Below, piece by piece: positions 1 through 10,220 of a stretch of DNA of 64,000 bases. A model generated the notes under the pieces. That model was given only the letters and a program-made list of their open reading frames with translations. It was not told the DNA's origin and did no database searches. The DNA is taken from the NCBI GenBank assembly GCA_947184155.2, contig CAMXCT020001868.1, positions 388,411 through 452,410 on the forward strand, given 5' to 3'. The DNA comes from Cladocopium goreaui. Lineage: Eukaryota > Sar > Dinophyceae > Suessiales > Symbiodiniaceae. The translations under genes and the position numbers were made by a program. The number at the start of each line of letters is the position of its first letter. Positions within the stretch are counted from its first letter, which is position 1.

Positions 1-2
1 GG

Positions 3-263
3 GAGAACTACGTACTCATGTATGAGGTGACCTCGAAAATGGCCGCTGACATTCACACCAAAGGTTTCAAGAACCCGTTGGCATGGAAAAGAGCATGTAT
101 GCTCATCAACCTGTTGGACCCTGGTGACATCGGTACGAAAGATCTGCTCGATATGGTCTCACCTACCACGGATGTTGATACCACTGTCCGACAAGTGTTT
201 CAAACCAAAACTCAAGATGTTCCAAATTTTTCCGTACACCGAAATACCTATTCTACCACCTGA
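3..263 (+). CDS. Ty1/copia RNase H C-terminus (partial, frameshifted end)
   Basis: This frame is open from the window edge, so the gene starts outside. It contains an ADIHTKGF motif followed by a short helical tail ending in LLDPGDIG. ADI-TK is the usual terminal signature of the RNase H domain of Ty1/copia Pol, which degrades the RNA strand during reverse transcription. The reading stays sensible up to a run of five T at 227-231. Beyond it the frame (stop at 261-263) loses sense, while the +1 frame continues with PYTEIPILPPEVYQ. The rest of Pol (integrase, reverse transcriptase) should lie upstream of the window. The family call rests on the short motif only. Confidence 0.6.
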   Translation, partial: ENYVLMYEVTSKMAADIHTKGFKNPLAWKRACMLINLLDPGDIGTKDLLDMVSPTTDVDTTVRQVFQTKTQDVPNFSVHRNTYSTT

Positions 264-1194
264 GGTGTATCAGAAGGGTCTTTCTGGTAAAGAACAAGTA
301 CAACAACTACCCGGTATGGATCCCATATTGGTTGTTAAGACGCCAACTTTCTTCAGAAAGCGACCACCCGGTGTATCATTGCCTCATGATTGTTTGAGAA
401 GTACCTGGATACTATCTCATGGCAAATGGATCAAGGTTGAGGATCGAGTTCCACCCGTTCAACAACAAGACCGTTTTGATCAATGGGTAGAACGAGCTTG
501 TTTCCAATACCATCCGTGTCAATTTAGTATATCACCGTCGGTGATTACTAGGCAATCAGCTGGTGTTGTCTCACCGGGACACCTGGCGTCAACAGCACGA
601 CAAGGGCTCCATGCTGCTGCGGTGCCGACTCGTCAGACTACAGTCCTGAAGTATCCTCAGTTAACTGTGGGGGTAGGTCAACTATTTTGTCATCAATCCC
701 ATGGAAACGAACCCACAACCATTCATGCAGCTCCATGTGGTACTGCTCGGGTGATCAACACGCTCCTTCGAGTTGTTCATGGGGGGAGTTCTGGATGGGG
801 TAGTCTTCCAATGGGATTTCCTCCGACGGGGGACCCCGATGATGATCCATATCCCACAGAAAACAAAGATCCCAATCGACGACGAATTGTATTCGCCGGT
901 GGTGACGTGATTGCTGGTAGGGTGTCAAAAGACAAAGCCTATAACCCATCAATGTCATCAAGAAAGGGAAAGAAAATATCCAAAAATGAAAGTGATCAAG
1001 ATGAGTGGATATGGAAGGATGAAACAACATTGATGAGAGTGCACAAAGTACCAAGAAGAAAGATGTTTACCCCCAAAGAGGCTGACTTTCTGCCATGTAA
1101 GCTGAGACGGTTTAGAGATGAACGGGAAACCAACCAAGTGTTTCAGTCAAGTGGGAGATTGATCCACGACTCATGGAGATTGGTGGGGAAATAA
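232..1194 (+). pseudogene. Retroelement pol-downstream segment, frame 1
   Basis: This continues the retroelement reading after the T-run frameshift near 230 and stops at a TAA at 1192-1194. No enzyme is recognised. Visible features are LRSTWILSHGKWIKVED near 390-450, a Gly/Pro/Asp-rich part with GDPDDDPYPTENKD around 820-870, and a basic Lys/Arg-rich part around 940-1060. At a GGGGAAAT run (1185-1192) sense passes to the next frame, which continues NNIEKTNKRNEFWTG. I treat it as one ancestral coding region broken by single-base shifts, though programmed shifting or base-calling error in homopolymers is possible. Like its neighbours it is on the + strand. Confidence 0.45.
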
Positions 1195-2224
1195 CATCGA
1201 GAAGACCAATAAAAGAAATGAATTTTGGACAGGGACCACTACCTTCAAGATCATATCCAATGCAGACATCAAAGATGTGATGGACAGCGGGTCTGACGTG
1301 GAGGACAGGGCATCGTGCCAGGACACTGTGGTCACCTGTATCCTTGATGGGAACATGAAAATCATTCCGTTGGATGACATGTTTATAGCCCATCATTACA
1401 AGTTGAAGCATGAGACCAGAAAACAAAATGATTGGGATATTCAGATGAATTTGCATCGAAAGAATGGGAAGATCCTGACATATCATTTCAAGCAATCCTA
1501 TGCTGATTTTCTCGGGAAGATACTCAATGACGTTACCATATCACTCAACGTCTATGAGATGAAGGATGATGTCCCATGCTTGCTCCTTATGTGTGCCGAA
1601 ACGCAAAGTATCATCACCAAGATTCACAAACAGAGTCGGTTTAGGATGATGCATGTGGTCACAATCACCGAAGATGACAACCTCATGTCCAACTACGGAA
1701 GGGCAAAATGGAGACGTTGCATCAGGGGTCCTAGTGACTGCGTGTTCTTTGCGGGACCTTGCACCGGTGGTTCACCGTGGAATCGGTTAAACAAAAACGT
1801 GAGTGAGGTCACAGCACACAACATCAGAATGAAAGCACTTCTTTATTGGGAGCTATGGGAAGAGTTCACATTGTGTCTGCAGCGTGTACATGTTTTGCAT
1901 GCAATGGCATTGTTGGAACTACCTCGAGGATGCGATTATTGGAATGATGAGAGAATGAAGTTTCTGATCAATGGGACCCAATCAACTGTGCATGACTTTG
2001 ATGGATGCATGTATGGTTTGAAGTCACAATTCAAAGATGTTGGGACCGCAATCAAGAAACCGTGGAGGATCGTATCATGGGGGGTTAAGTTCTTTGACTT
2101 GCATGCGAAATGTGATGGCTCACACACTCACGGTCATGTGCGGGCAGAGAAACACGTGCAACACAATTATATACCGAGAAGATTGTCAGATCTATCCTTC
2201 GAGGTGTCACCAATCAAATGTTGA
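1190..2224 (+). pseudogene. Retroelement methyltransferase-like segment, frame 2
   Basis: The frame reads from about 1190 and ends at TGA 2222-2224. In order it shows FFAGPCTGGSPWNRLN (about 1747-1794), LELPRGCDYWND (1915-1950), DFDGCMYGL (1996-2022), KKPWRIVSWG (2056-2085) and KCDGSHTHGHV (2107-2139). The PC..S, E-P..C.YW, D-C-fGl, KPW and C..H.H series resembles a domain I associate with retroelement polyproteins of algae and plants, which I infer to be SAM-methyltransferase-like. The PC motif recalls motif IV of cytosine methyltransferases, but no ENV-type motif is visible, so activity is not claimed. Near 2165-2172 sense returns to frame 1 (YTEKIVRSILRGVTNQ), which then runs unbroken into the long ORF. 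Confidence 0.45.
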
Positions 2225-5200
2225 TCAACAACGCTTACGGAAGGAGATATCGACCAAAAGTTCCAGATGATATGAACGACCATAAATCGAAGTCATGTGC
2301 ATGCATCATTGTGAGTGACCTTGAACTTGAGGTTAATGAGAAGACCATCAATGAACAATTATTCATTAACTTCATCACCCAACGAGGCGGTGTGAAGGTG
2401 AAGCTGAGGTTGTATCCACGACGTGGATCAATATTGGCGGATCCGGATCCCGTTAGAGGTGGATTGAAGGTGAAGTCGGGCTGCTACCTGCGTCGTTGGT
2501 GCGCCTTGACGGATCCGGATTCCGCGTACCTCACTTCGGTCTTCGCAATGGCTGGAACTGACCTTGTGATCCCTTCAGCGGCCAAAGGCATTAGTTTGCT
2601 GAAATCAACTCTGTCCCTCATCCAAGAGAAGAAACAAGAGCACAACCTTCCTGCTCCATTCTCAACCTATGAGGAGGCAAACTTCAGGGGCTACAAGGAC
2701 AAGGACCTCGACGAATGGTTGGATCGAGTGAAGATTTCTCCTCCTGTCGTTGTGGCCTTAGCTTTTGTCATGGATAGAAGTGGCAGGGCATTCGTAACGC
2801 ATGCAATCAGGTTGCTCATGAAAATGCTGTCAAAAGTGACCAACGAAAATGAGTTGACGATGTCTGCCATTAGTTTCATCGACAAAGGGGCCCGATTATC
2901 AAAGTTGGTGGAAGGGGCTGCTAGAAATCCAGATGAGAAGAGCATCATGCAGATGTTGTGCACCTTCGAGTGCGCAATCAGAATAGATGAACTATGGGAT
3001 ACCCTCAAAGACCACTATACTGGGCAAAACAGTATGATCAACAAGGAGATCACAGTCAAAGACTTGCGCGACAAGATCGCAAATACTAGCCCAGCAAACC
3101 TCGGATCATTGAACCAGACGTATCCTCCGTATGGAAGTCCTTGCTACCAAATCCGAAAGAGGACGAACTTCGAGGAGATTGCACGTCGGAAATGGGAGAA
3201 GTGGTCGTTTGAAGTGATGCGGAGAGAAGAACCTGAACCATATGAAGTTGAGAACCGCATCCAGTATCTGGTCAACATCATGTACGAGGAGAGCTACAGC
3301 CTTGGCTACGCACTCCGACGTCACAATGCAAGAGCGACCAGCAGCCAGGGTAAAACCATCATCGTCCAGAATGTCCTGGAAGACTGGATGTCAATGAGTT
3401 ATGATCTCAGCTTGGAGCGGACGGCAGCTGTTGTCCATTTGCAAACCATTCTCATGATCTCCAAGATGCTACATGAGTGGATGACAAAATTGGAAAACTT
3501 TAAATCAATGTCATACCTGAGCGGGATCATCAAGACTGATCTGGTCAGAATGAAACAGGCCATTGACCTCCGTGACGACCTATGGGAGTTGGGGGGTTAC
3601 AACATTGAGAGGGCCGACCAGGGCATGTTTGAGGAGGTGGAGAAACGGAACAGGACATTTTCCTGTATCCGCGACTATGTGACGACCACTGCCACTACAC
3701 AGATGGGCCAAGGGGCCACAGAGGTCTCCCACATTGATGGCTGGGACATTCCGCTGATGCCGAGAGACGGCAGAAACCCTCCAAGTCAACCGGATCATCC
3801 AGGTTGGGATCCTTCACCTATCAGAATGATGAATGACAAGCAACAGAGGGAAGCCGATGCACAGCGGGCACAACAGCAACAACAACAGACTGGGCCTAGT
3901 AGTTCCACCGCCGGTGGACACGATGGTTACAGCTCTGCAGCTGGGAGTGCACCACCACCAAAAGCTCCACCATCGAAGGCAAGGCCATCTACACCTCCTG
4001 CAAGAAAGGACTGGGTGATTCCTCGGGTACCGAATGGATATCTTTTCAGAACTTCATCAATGCCCGATCAAAGGAACTCCGAGTTCATCACTTCAGCATG
4101 GATGGACGAGCGGGATCACTTTCTTCTATCAATCGTCCAAGGACCCGCAGCTCAAGCAGCCAGCACATTGGGATCAGCACCTTGGGCACAATATTTGAGG
4201 AGAGTGACCGCATATGCCTGCATGATCTTCGGAGTTTGCAATCCGGGGGTCGTAACCGAGGACACTGCATCCACTATATCCGAGAAGGATTGGCTCAGGT
4301 GCTACAGCCACATCGTCCGCAAGTACATGCTGACGCGGACCGGATGCTATTTGTCGACAGCAGGTATGCTCATGATGCTAGGGCATCACGACGTGAACGT
4401 CGCCAACCAGTCCGACCTGGGCCGCATCAAGAAGATGATCACCAACCCACTTGCTTGCAGGATCATCGAAGCACCAAGCGGTCCAAGAGATCATGACATG
4501 TTGGCAGGTGATTTCAGGGCTGGAACAACCATCCTCATCACCGACCTGATGTTCCGCGTGGGAACCCAAAGTGGGACGCATGGCATCCAAATGGGATTAG
4601 CTGACATGGGATGGGAAAGTGTCGAGGTGTTCAAAATCCATGATTCCGAAGCAGAACGACCCCTTGAGCAATTCCTCGACACCCTTGACAAAGTCAAGCA
4701 GCATCTCAGCACGGATACCGTCGACGATGGTTTGATAACTGTGCACCTTTGGTTGTCATTGCAGTTCCTACATGCACCAAAACCACCTCATTGTGTTATG
4801 CTTGAGAACGACTTCAAGCATCAGTTTGTCAAAGGGGTGCTCGATCTTGATCAAGTCACGTCCCGACCCCTGATGGTCGCCATCAACAATGACTCCATGT
4901 TCAACGGAATGGACTCTGTCACGTCCAGGATCGCAGATGAGCTGATTGAGAAGATGAGGCTCCAAGGGATCCTGGTGACATCGGACCAGAGAATGTGGCG
5001 GTCAATGTATTCACAATTTGGGAAACAATATCCAATTTTGAGTACAACCAAGAAGGGGACTTTGGGAAAGACGGCAATTTGGTCTGTCATCGAGAAGAAT
5101 CTATTTCGCCAAAGGGTCTTCCTCATGTGTGCCACGAACAGGGAATATGTATCAGTTCTCAATGAGGGAGCGTTCAAACCTGATGAATCGGGCATCATCG

Positions 5201-8200
5201 CCAAAGTTCTGGAGGATATGACCGGACCAACTGAGGCGTTCAAGATCGCAGGCGGCGAAATGACCCCTGGTGACTATGCAAATGACGACACCACAATCTT
5301 CCAGCGAGGCCCTGGAACCGCCGTGAACAGATTCACCAAAGACAAAAGGTTCAAGACCAGTTGGGTCGAACCGGTGGTCGGCACCCATGAGCTGGAACCA
5401 GTGGTTTCCGATCGATGCATGTGGTTCACCATTGACAAGGAGAACAACGACATCCTATGCGGAAGCTGTAGAGGCGCAGTGACAATGGATGAGATCGAGA
5501 CGTGCCAGTCGAGACCAACCCATTGCATTAATTGCTCCGCCAACACCCAGGACCATTACAAGCGTTCAGCTCCCACATTGGAGGCCAGGAAGTCCGTACT
5601 ACTCCTTGCAGCCAGATTGAAGGTTGCATTCGAGGATCTTGGTGTTGACATTGTTGACATCAATCAAGGATTCCAAACATGGCTCACATTTACTGCGTCT
5701 TCGTTGATTTCAAATGCATCGTTGGCGTATGGGGAGCACTTGATGAAATCTCTATCTCACATGGGAGGAGTCAGAATTTCGAAGAGGCAAGCCCTGGAAA
5801 TTTTCCGGAACGGACGCGGCAAGCAATTCAGCATATATCGCGAAAGAGTTTTCGATGATGTTGCAAAGAAGTGGCTCTTGATCTACAGAGTCACAAAGGA
5901 TTGCGGAAATGTCGCATACAAAGACTTCTTCGAAAAGGTTGCCGTTCCCGAGGTGAAGGAGAGGAACGAGATCTTTGGATTCTCCCGTGCATCTGCCGAG
6001 AAAACTGGAGATATCATCGAGTTCTGGCTTGGTGTCTTGGACGTGGCCAATATGGCCAAAGGAGTCGTGGATGTTTTCAATGCCAGTGTCGATCCAGCAG
6101 AGTATCTCAATGGATTGGAAAAGGCATTGGCTCAATTCACATCGACCTCCAGAACCTCAAGCACCATCAATGACAAGAGACGGGGATCCTTCGACTGCAC
6201 GCTGCAAACCGCAGAAGCTGAAAGGGTCATGAAGATCATCCATGCAATCCCCGGATATGATTCACTGGCCAACTTCTGCTGCCTCACGGAGTGGGAGAAG
6301 GATCAGGTGTTTTCTCATTATCGGAGGAAGAACAACATCACAGGGGGTGACGCTAGCATGGGCGCTGATGCCGATGCCAAGCCAGGTGACGAGTCGTCGG
6401 CTCACCCTGGGGAGGAGGAAGCTGATGAGCCAGCAAATGATCCCACCGATGTTGTCAGGGACTCAGAGATTTCCGGGAAACAACAACTTTTGGATGCATT
6501 GGGAAAACTCTTTACCGTCTCTGAGGATGTCAATGTGTGCTTGTATTGTGGTAGCACCAAACATGGCCATCTTGAATGTGGACATGAGAAGAGGGATGAA
6601 GTCAGAAAGGTGCTAAAGGCCGTCCGAGCGTCGCTCGAGGCTGATAGTCCAACATCTGATGACGTCGACATGGAGCCTCCCGAGCACAAGAAGGACGGTT
6701 CAGGTGCTACTGATGGGTCGGGGCAAACGGATGAACCTACAAAATCGAGGTTTAGTGAACACCAATGGTACGACAGCATCAGGACTATGTCTGAAGTTGG
6801 TGACCTTGATGAGTTTGGTAGATTCTGCATAGAAGGACGTGATGTTACAAAGCTAGGACCACAGAACATTGTTGACCTCAACGAAGTGATCCGAGACGCT
6901 ATCGTCAGAGGAGGAGGTGACTCCTGGTCTGTGCCAGACTTCATGGCAAGCTACTCTGATAACAACATCAGGAAGCCCTTCTACAAGAGAGTCGAAGCGC
7001 CGCAAGATGGTTTCTTGAAAATCATCCCAACAACGGGGGCACATTTCTTCAACTGCTCCTACTTTGGCGGTGTCGAATATGCAGCCAACTACCGCTTCGA
7101 GACTGGCAACCGACTCAATCCCTACGAGGACAAGGTGAGTACCTCACTAAACAGGATCTTGCGGCACAACGTGGGGAAGGTATCAGAACAACAGAGTCTG
7201 TCATGTGATGACGCCGGCTGGGTGCCCATCGACGAGGTGCTCAAATGTGAATCCATCTGGAGGCACGAGTACGCACGCTGGCCACATGTATTCCTTGCCC
7301 CAAAAGGGAGAGCAAATGATCAGAATGCCTGGAATGTCAATGAGGCAAACTACCGCATGACATTGCTCTTCAAGATCATGTTCCACTGTGCCCGGTACGG
7401 ACGTCGTGTTCGTGAACAAGTCTTGGCATTTGGTATCAACAAGGACATTGAGCGCACCAGCCTGACATGCATTGACAACAAGGTCGATGCGGACACGAAC
7501 ATCCCCGATGAAGGTCTACTGCTCTACCCAGTGGCGGTCCGTGCTCCTACGGGGCACAAAGAAGGATCTTCAAGGGACGACGTCTCATTGCTGTCCTCAT
7601 TACTTTCACATCCAATCGCGCCCAACACCATTTTGTCGTTACCGGTCTGTTTCCACATCACCAAGAAGACCAACCTTCGAAGCATTTGGAGGCAGGGATT
7701 AATTCCGGGAGGTCTTGGAGAAGGTCATCGGATGTTCACGTTCTTCAACCCGTATGTGCCATGGGATCACAGATCATGGACCATCACGAAGAGCGTTGAT
7801 ACGCGAAGGGGGGACTACATATGCTTGTTCGTCCCGACCGAGACCTTGATGGTGGAATATGGCGGTCGACTGACTGACTCGGGACAGATCGTTTCACCAA
7901 AGATCATCCCGTTCTCGGCAATCAAAGGAGGATGGATTCAGGACCCCAAGGACCAAAACAATAAGACATGGCTCAGGTTGTTCGTCCCGTCGGGCGACGA
8001 CCAGGTAGTCCGGTCTGGAACTATCAAATCAAGAACGGTAGCCACCAAGGAGTCCATCTTGAGAGTTGCAAGTCAGTGCATCGACGCCGAAGACCAACCG
8101 TTTGACGAAACCGCCATGGATGCCATGAACATCGTCAACCAATTCAAGAGCAACCTCATTGAGCCTGGCGGACAAGAGCAATACCTGGCCCGCATCAAGC

Positions 8201-9726
8201 TGATTGACTACATAGTCGAACGCAAAAGGGTGCAAACATCAGGTTGCCGCCATTGTCCTCACTGTCTCAATGAGACGCCGACAAAGCTAGCAGTGTGTCT
8301 AGTTTGCTGGACGGAACTTGAAAGCTGTGGAATTCGTCCATATCGGCTACAAGCTCCTGAAGACGATGAAGATGAGGCCACAAAGAAAGAGATCGATGAA
8401 GAAGTTCGTCGACAAGAAGAATCGTTGTTCAAGGATACGGTCAATCAAGCACAAGAAAACGTATCCGAATCCAACGACTATGGCTTCAATCCTGACGAGG
8501 TCGACTACAATGAAGGCGATGATGAGGAAATGGATCAGGAGGAGGAAGCTCAACAAGAGGACGACGAAATCGTTGAAGAAGACGACGATGAAATGGACGT
8601 CGAACCTGAAGATGAACCCTCTTCCAAACTTCCAGCATGGACCAAGAACCTCGAGAGCGGCAGCAAGGGTATGCCAGAAGACGGACTTATCAACAATGAT
8701 GTATCCGAGGCCGCGGCTCACTTGTATGACAACGCAGTCATGTCAAAGGTCATCACAATGTTCAGGTTTTACTATAAACAGAGAGTCACTATGACCCCAG
8801 AGGAGTACCATGAGATGATGACGGAAACCAAGCGAGTCCGGCTGGACCTGGACGACTTCTGCCCTTACACAGGAGAAGACCAGGATGGCAACCTCAAGCG
8901 ACCGACGGAGCTGGAGCTGGACGAACTCTTTCAGGAGAAAGGGAAGAGGAATTCATGGTCAGAAGGAGAGAAGCTGTACTCAGGACGACCAAGAAACATG
9001 ATGATGCCTGTCATCAAGACTTTAGAGATCTATGAGAAGATGATGGAATTTCTAGTACGCGCCGGGTACACTCCAGAGTCATTAGGCTTCCTCATGCCAA
9101 TGAACCGAATGCAGGCTGATGCCCAAGGGAAACAGGAGATGCGAGTGACAATCAGCAATTTCCTTCGGCGACTGCTCAAAGGGACCTTTCCAGAGCACGA
9201 GTCGTACACCTTCTTTCGCTCCGGGAGCCACGGCTTCCCCAACTGCATCGAACTTCCAGCCTTCTCAGTATATCTGAGCCTAAGGGAGAAAGAACAGAGA
9301 GTAGAACTGCTCTTTGCCGCCCAACAATGTGGCATTCCTTTACCCCAAAATTTTGTCAGCAAGATGGCATATGCTATTCAGCTGGCTGAGGCCGAGGCGC
9401 AGAGGGGAAAGACCGAGATGAAAACGAAGATGGCTCCAACCCTTGGCGACGAAGTGGTGAGTGAAGTGTTCAAAGCGGTTGGACATACTGCAGCTTCTAA
9501 GTTTGCCAAACCACCCGCACAACCTTCACAGAAACCTGAAGGCACTGGTTCGGCATCATCCTCATCGGCCAGCGCACCAAAGGCTAAGACTATGCCGAAA
9601 TCCCATGAACCATCAAAGGCACCGCCTGCAAAGCCTTCATCGCCGAAAGCTGCTCCGAAACGTGCGGCAGGATGGGAGAGAACTCCAACAGCACCTCAAT
9701 GGAAGAAAGTCCGCCGTGAGCAGTAA
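2218..9726 (+). CDS. Giant retroelement-linked protein with Tpt1/KptA-like domain
   Basis: This 2502-codon frame has no internal stop. The frame is already open from about 2173, so its N-terminus may be fused to the methyltransferase-like segment. The ATG at 2548 (MAGTDLVIPS, residue 111) is an alternative start after a short repeat. Domains in order: helical N-terminal region (111-500); Q/P/S-rich linker (540-600); four-Cys zinc ribbon C1081, C1084, C1103, C1106; CCHC zinc knuckle C1441-C1444-H1449-C1454; Tpt1/KptA-like domain about 1640-1890; second ribbon C2013, C2016, C2027, C2030; very acidic stretch 2040-2145; Ala/Pro/Lys-rich tail. The Tpt1 signatures are LRHN (R1649, H1650) with DDAGWVPIDEVL, VRAPTGH (R1775, H1780), FHIT (H1813) with GLIPGG, and TRRGDY (R1863/R1864). 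Tpt1 removes a 2'-phosphate from RNA using NAD+. The real substrate here is unknown. Confidence 0.8.
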   Translation: MLINNAYGRRYRPKVPDDMNDHKSKSCACIIVSDLELEVNEKTINEQLFINFITQRGGVKVKLRLYPRRGSILADPDPVRGGLKVKSGCYLRRWCALTDPDSAYLTSVFAMAGTDLVIPSAAKGISLLKSTLSLIQEKKQEHNLPAPFSTYEEANFRGYKDKDLDEWLDRVKISPPVVVALAFVMDRSGRAFVTHAIRLLMKMLSKVTNENELTMSAISFIDKGARLSKLVEGAARNPDEKSIMQMLCTFECAIRIDELWDTLKDHYTGQNSMINKEITVKDLRDKIANTSPANLGSLNQTYPPYGSPCYQIRKRTNFEEIARRKWEKWSFEVMRREEPEPYEVENRIQYLVNIMYEESYSLGYALRRHNARATSSQGKTIIVQNVLEDWMSMSYDLSLERTAAVVHLQTILMISKMLHEWMTKLENFKSMSYLSGIIKTDLVRMKQAIDLRDDLWELGGYNIERADQGMFEEVEKRNRTFSCIRDYVTTTATTQMGQGATEVSHIDGWDIPLMPRDGRNPPSQPDHPGWDPSPIRMMNDKQQREADAQRAQQQQQQTGPSSSTAGGHDGYSSAAGSAPPPKAPPSKARPSTPPARKDWVIPRVPNGYLFRTSSMPDQRNSEFITSAWMDERDHFLLSIVQGPAAQAASTLGSAPWAQYLRRVTAYACMIFGVCNPGVVTEDTASTISEKDWLRCYSHIVRKYMLTRTGCYLSTAGMLMMLGHHDVNVANQSDLGRIKKMITNPLACRIIEAPSGPRDHDMLAGDFRAGTTILITDLMFRVGTQSGTHGIQMGLADMGWESVEVFKIHDSEAERPLEQFLDTLDKVKQHLSTDTVDDGLITVHLWLSLQFLHAPKPPHCVMLENDFKHQFVKGVLDLDQVTSRPLMVAINNDSMFNGMDSVTSRIADELIEKMRLQGILVTSDQRMWRSMYSQFGKQYPILSTTKKGTLGKTAIWSVIEKNLFRQRVFLMCATNREYVSVLNEGAFKPDESGIIAKVLEDMTGPTEAFKIAGGEMTPGDYANDDTTIFQRGPGTAVNRFTKDKRFKTSWVEPVVGTHELEPVVSDRCMWFTIDKENNDILCGSCRGAVTMDEIETCQSRPTHCINCSANTQDHYKRSAPTLEARKSVLLLAARLKVAFEDLGVDIVDINQGFQTWLTFTASSLISNASLAYGEHLMKSLSHMGGVRISKRQALEIFRNGRGKQFSIYRERVFDDVAKKWLLIYRVTKDCGNVAYKDFFEKVAVPEVKERNEIFGFSRASAEKTGDIIEFWLGVLDVANMAKGVVDVFNASVDPAEYLNGLEKALAQFTSTSRTSSTINDKRRGSFDCTLQTAEAERVMKIIHAIPGYDSLANFCCLTEWEKDQVFSHYRRKNNITGGDASMGADADAKPGDESSAHPGEEEADEPANDPTDVVRDSEISGKQQLLDALGKLFTVSEDVNVCLYCGSTKHGHLECGHEKRDEVRKVLKAVRASLEADSPTSDDVDMEPPEHKKDGSGATDGSGQTDEPTKSRFSEHQWYDSIRTMSEVGDLDEFGRFCIEGRDVTKLGPQNIVDLNEVIRDAIVRGGGDSWSVPDFMASYSDNNIRKPFYKRVEAPQDGFLKIIPTTGAHFFNCSYFGGVEYAANYRFETGNRLNPYEDKVSTSLNRILRHNVGKVSEQQSLSCDDAGWVPIDEVLKCESIWRHEYARWPHVFLAPKGRANDQNAWNVNEANYRMTLLFKIMFHCARYGRRVREQVLAFGINKDIERTSLTCIDNKVDADTNIPDEGLLLYPVAVRAPTGHKEGSSRDDVSLLSSLLSHPIAPNTILSLPVCFHITKKTNLRSIWRQGLIPGGLGEGHRMFTFFNPYVPWDHRSWTITKSVDTRRGDYICLFVPTETLMVEYGGRLTDSGQIVSPKIIPFSAIKGGWIQDPKDQNNKTWLRLFVPSGDDQVVRSGTIKSRTVATKESILRVASQCIDAEDQPFDETAMDAMNIVNQFKSNLIEPGGQEQYLARIKLIDYIVERKRVQTSGCRHCPHCLNETPTKLAVCLVCWTELESCGIRPYRLQAPEDDEDEATKKEIDEEVRRQEESLFKDTVNQAQENVSESNDYGFNPDEVDYNEGDDEEMDQEEEAQQEDDEIVEEDDDEMDVEPEDEPSSKLPAWTKNLESGSKGMPEDGLINNDVSEAAAHLYDNAVMSKVITMFRFYYKQRVTMTPEEYHEMMTETKRVRLDLDDFCPYTGEDQDGNLKRPTELELDELFQEKGKRNSWSEGEKLYSGRPRNMMMPVIKTLEIYEKMMEFLVRAGYTPESLGFLMPMNRMQADAQGKQEMRVTISNFLRRLLKGTFPEHESYTFFRSGSHGFPNCIELPAFSVYLSLREKEQRVELLFAAQQCGIPLPQNFVSKMAYAIQLAEAEAQRGKTEMKTKMAPTLGDEVVSEVFKAVGHTAASKFAKPPAQPSQKPEGTGSASSSSASAPKAKTMPKSHEPSKAPPAKPSSPKAAPKRAAGWERTPTAPQWKKVRREQ
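2384..2522 (+). repeat. Two imperfect ~69-bp direct repeats at ORF start
   Basis: Two adjacent copies (about 2384-2451 and 2454-2522) share the reading RGG-KVK near their starts and GCGGATCCGGAT-like ends (ADPDP and TDPDS). They lie between the end of the methyltransferase-like motifs and the ATG at 2548. They may mark the junction where the large ORF was joined to the older pol region. Confidence 0.5.
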
Positions 9727-10220
9727 ACCAATTACCTCTACCCATCAAAATGATCACTGACCTATAAGATGTGTATCGTCTTTGTGAACAGATGATCAGG
9801 AAAAGACCAACTGAGTGGACTCTGAGCGAGGCAGTAGACTAATTCGCTTAGGTTCAAGACTTTTGATATTCCCAATCTGCATGTGATTCTGCACAGTGCA
9901 CGTGAATTCGTTAGTTAGCATCGTAAATCTTTGGTAGCGAAGCGATCCATTTCTCCCGACGGGTGAGTGGTATGCCTAGCCAACGTAGAAAAGTAGGTGC
10001 TAGCTAGCAATAATTCGCGCTGTACAGCTTGATGGAGCGCCGATGCATCGACAGCCAAGGAGTAGGCGAACCCCGAACCATTATTCCCGACGGGAATGTG
10101 GGGAAGGGAGAGCCGAATGGCATGTTTATGTAGATAGGCGTAATTCAAGTAGCAGAACCATCTTAATTCAAAGTTCCCTCTCTCGTGTCCGTGGTTCGAA
10201 GATACCACGGGCATGGGGGG
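9727..10220 (+). other. 3' untranslated part of the retroelement
   Basis: No convincing ORF is present between the TAA of the giant ORF and the putative LTR. The segment contains two CCCGACGGG motifs (near 9956 and 10086). It ends in a purine-rich run GGGCATGGGGGG (10209-10220), which would serve as the polypurine tract priming plus-strand synthesis in a Ty1/copia element. Confidence 0.4.

Noticed and set aside
4098-4496. 132-codon + frame inside the giant ORF
   Set aside because: Shadow frame. The main frame carries the coherent protein.
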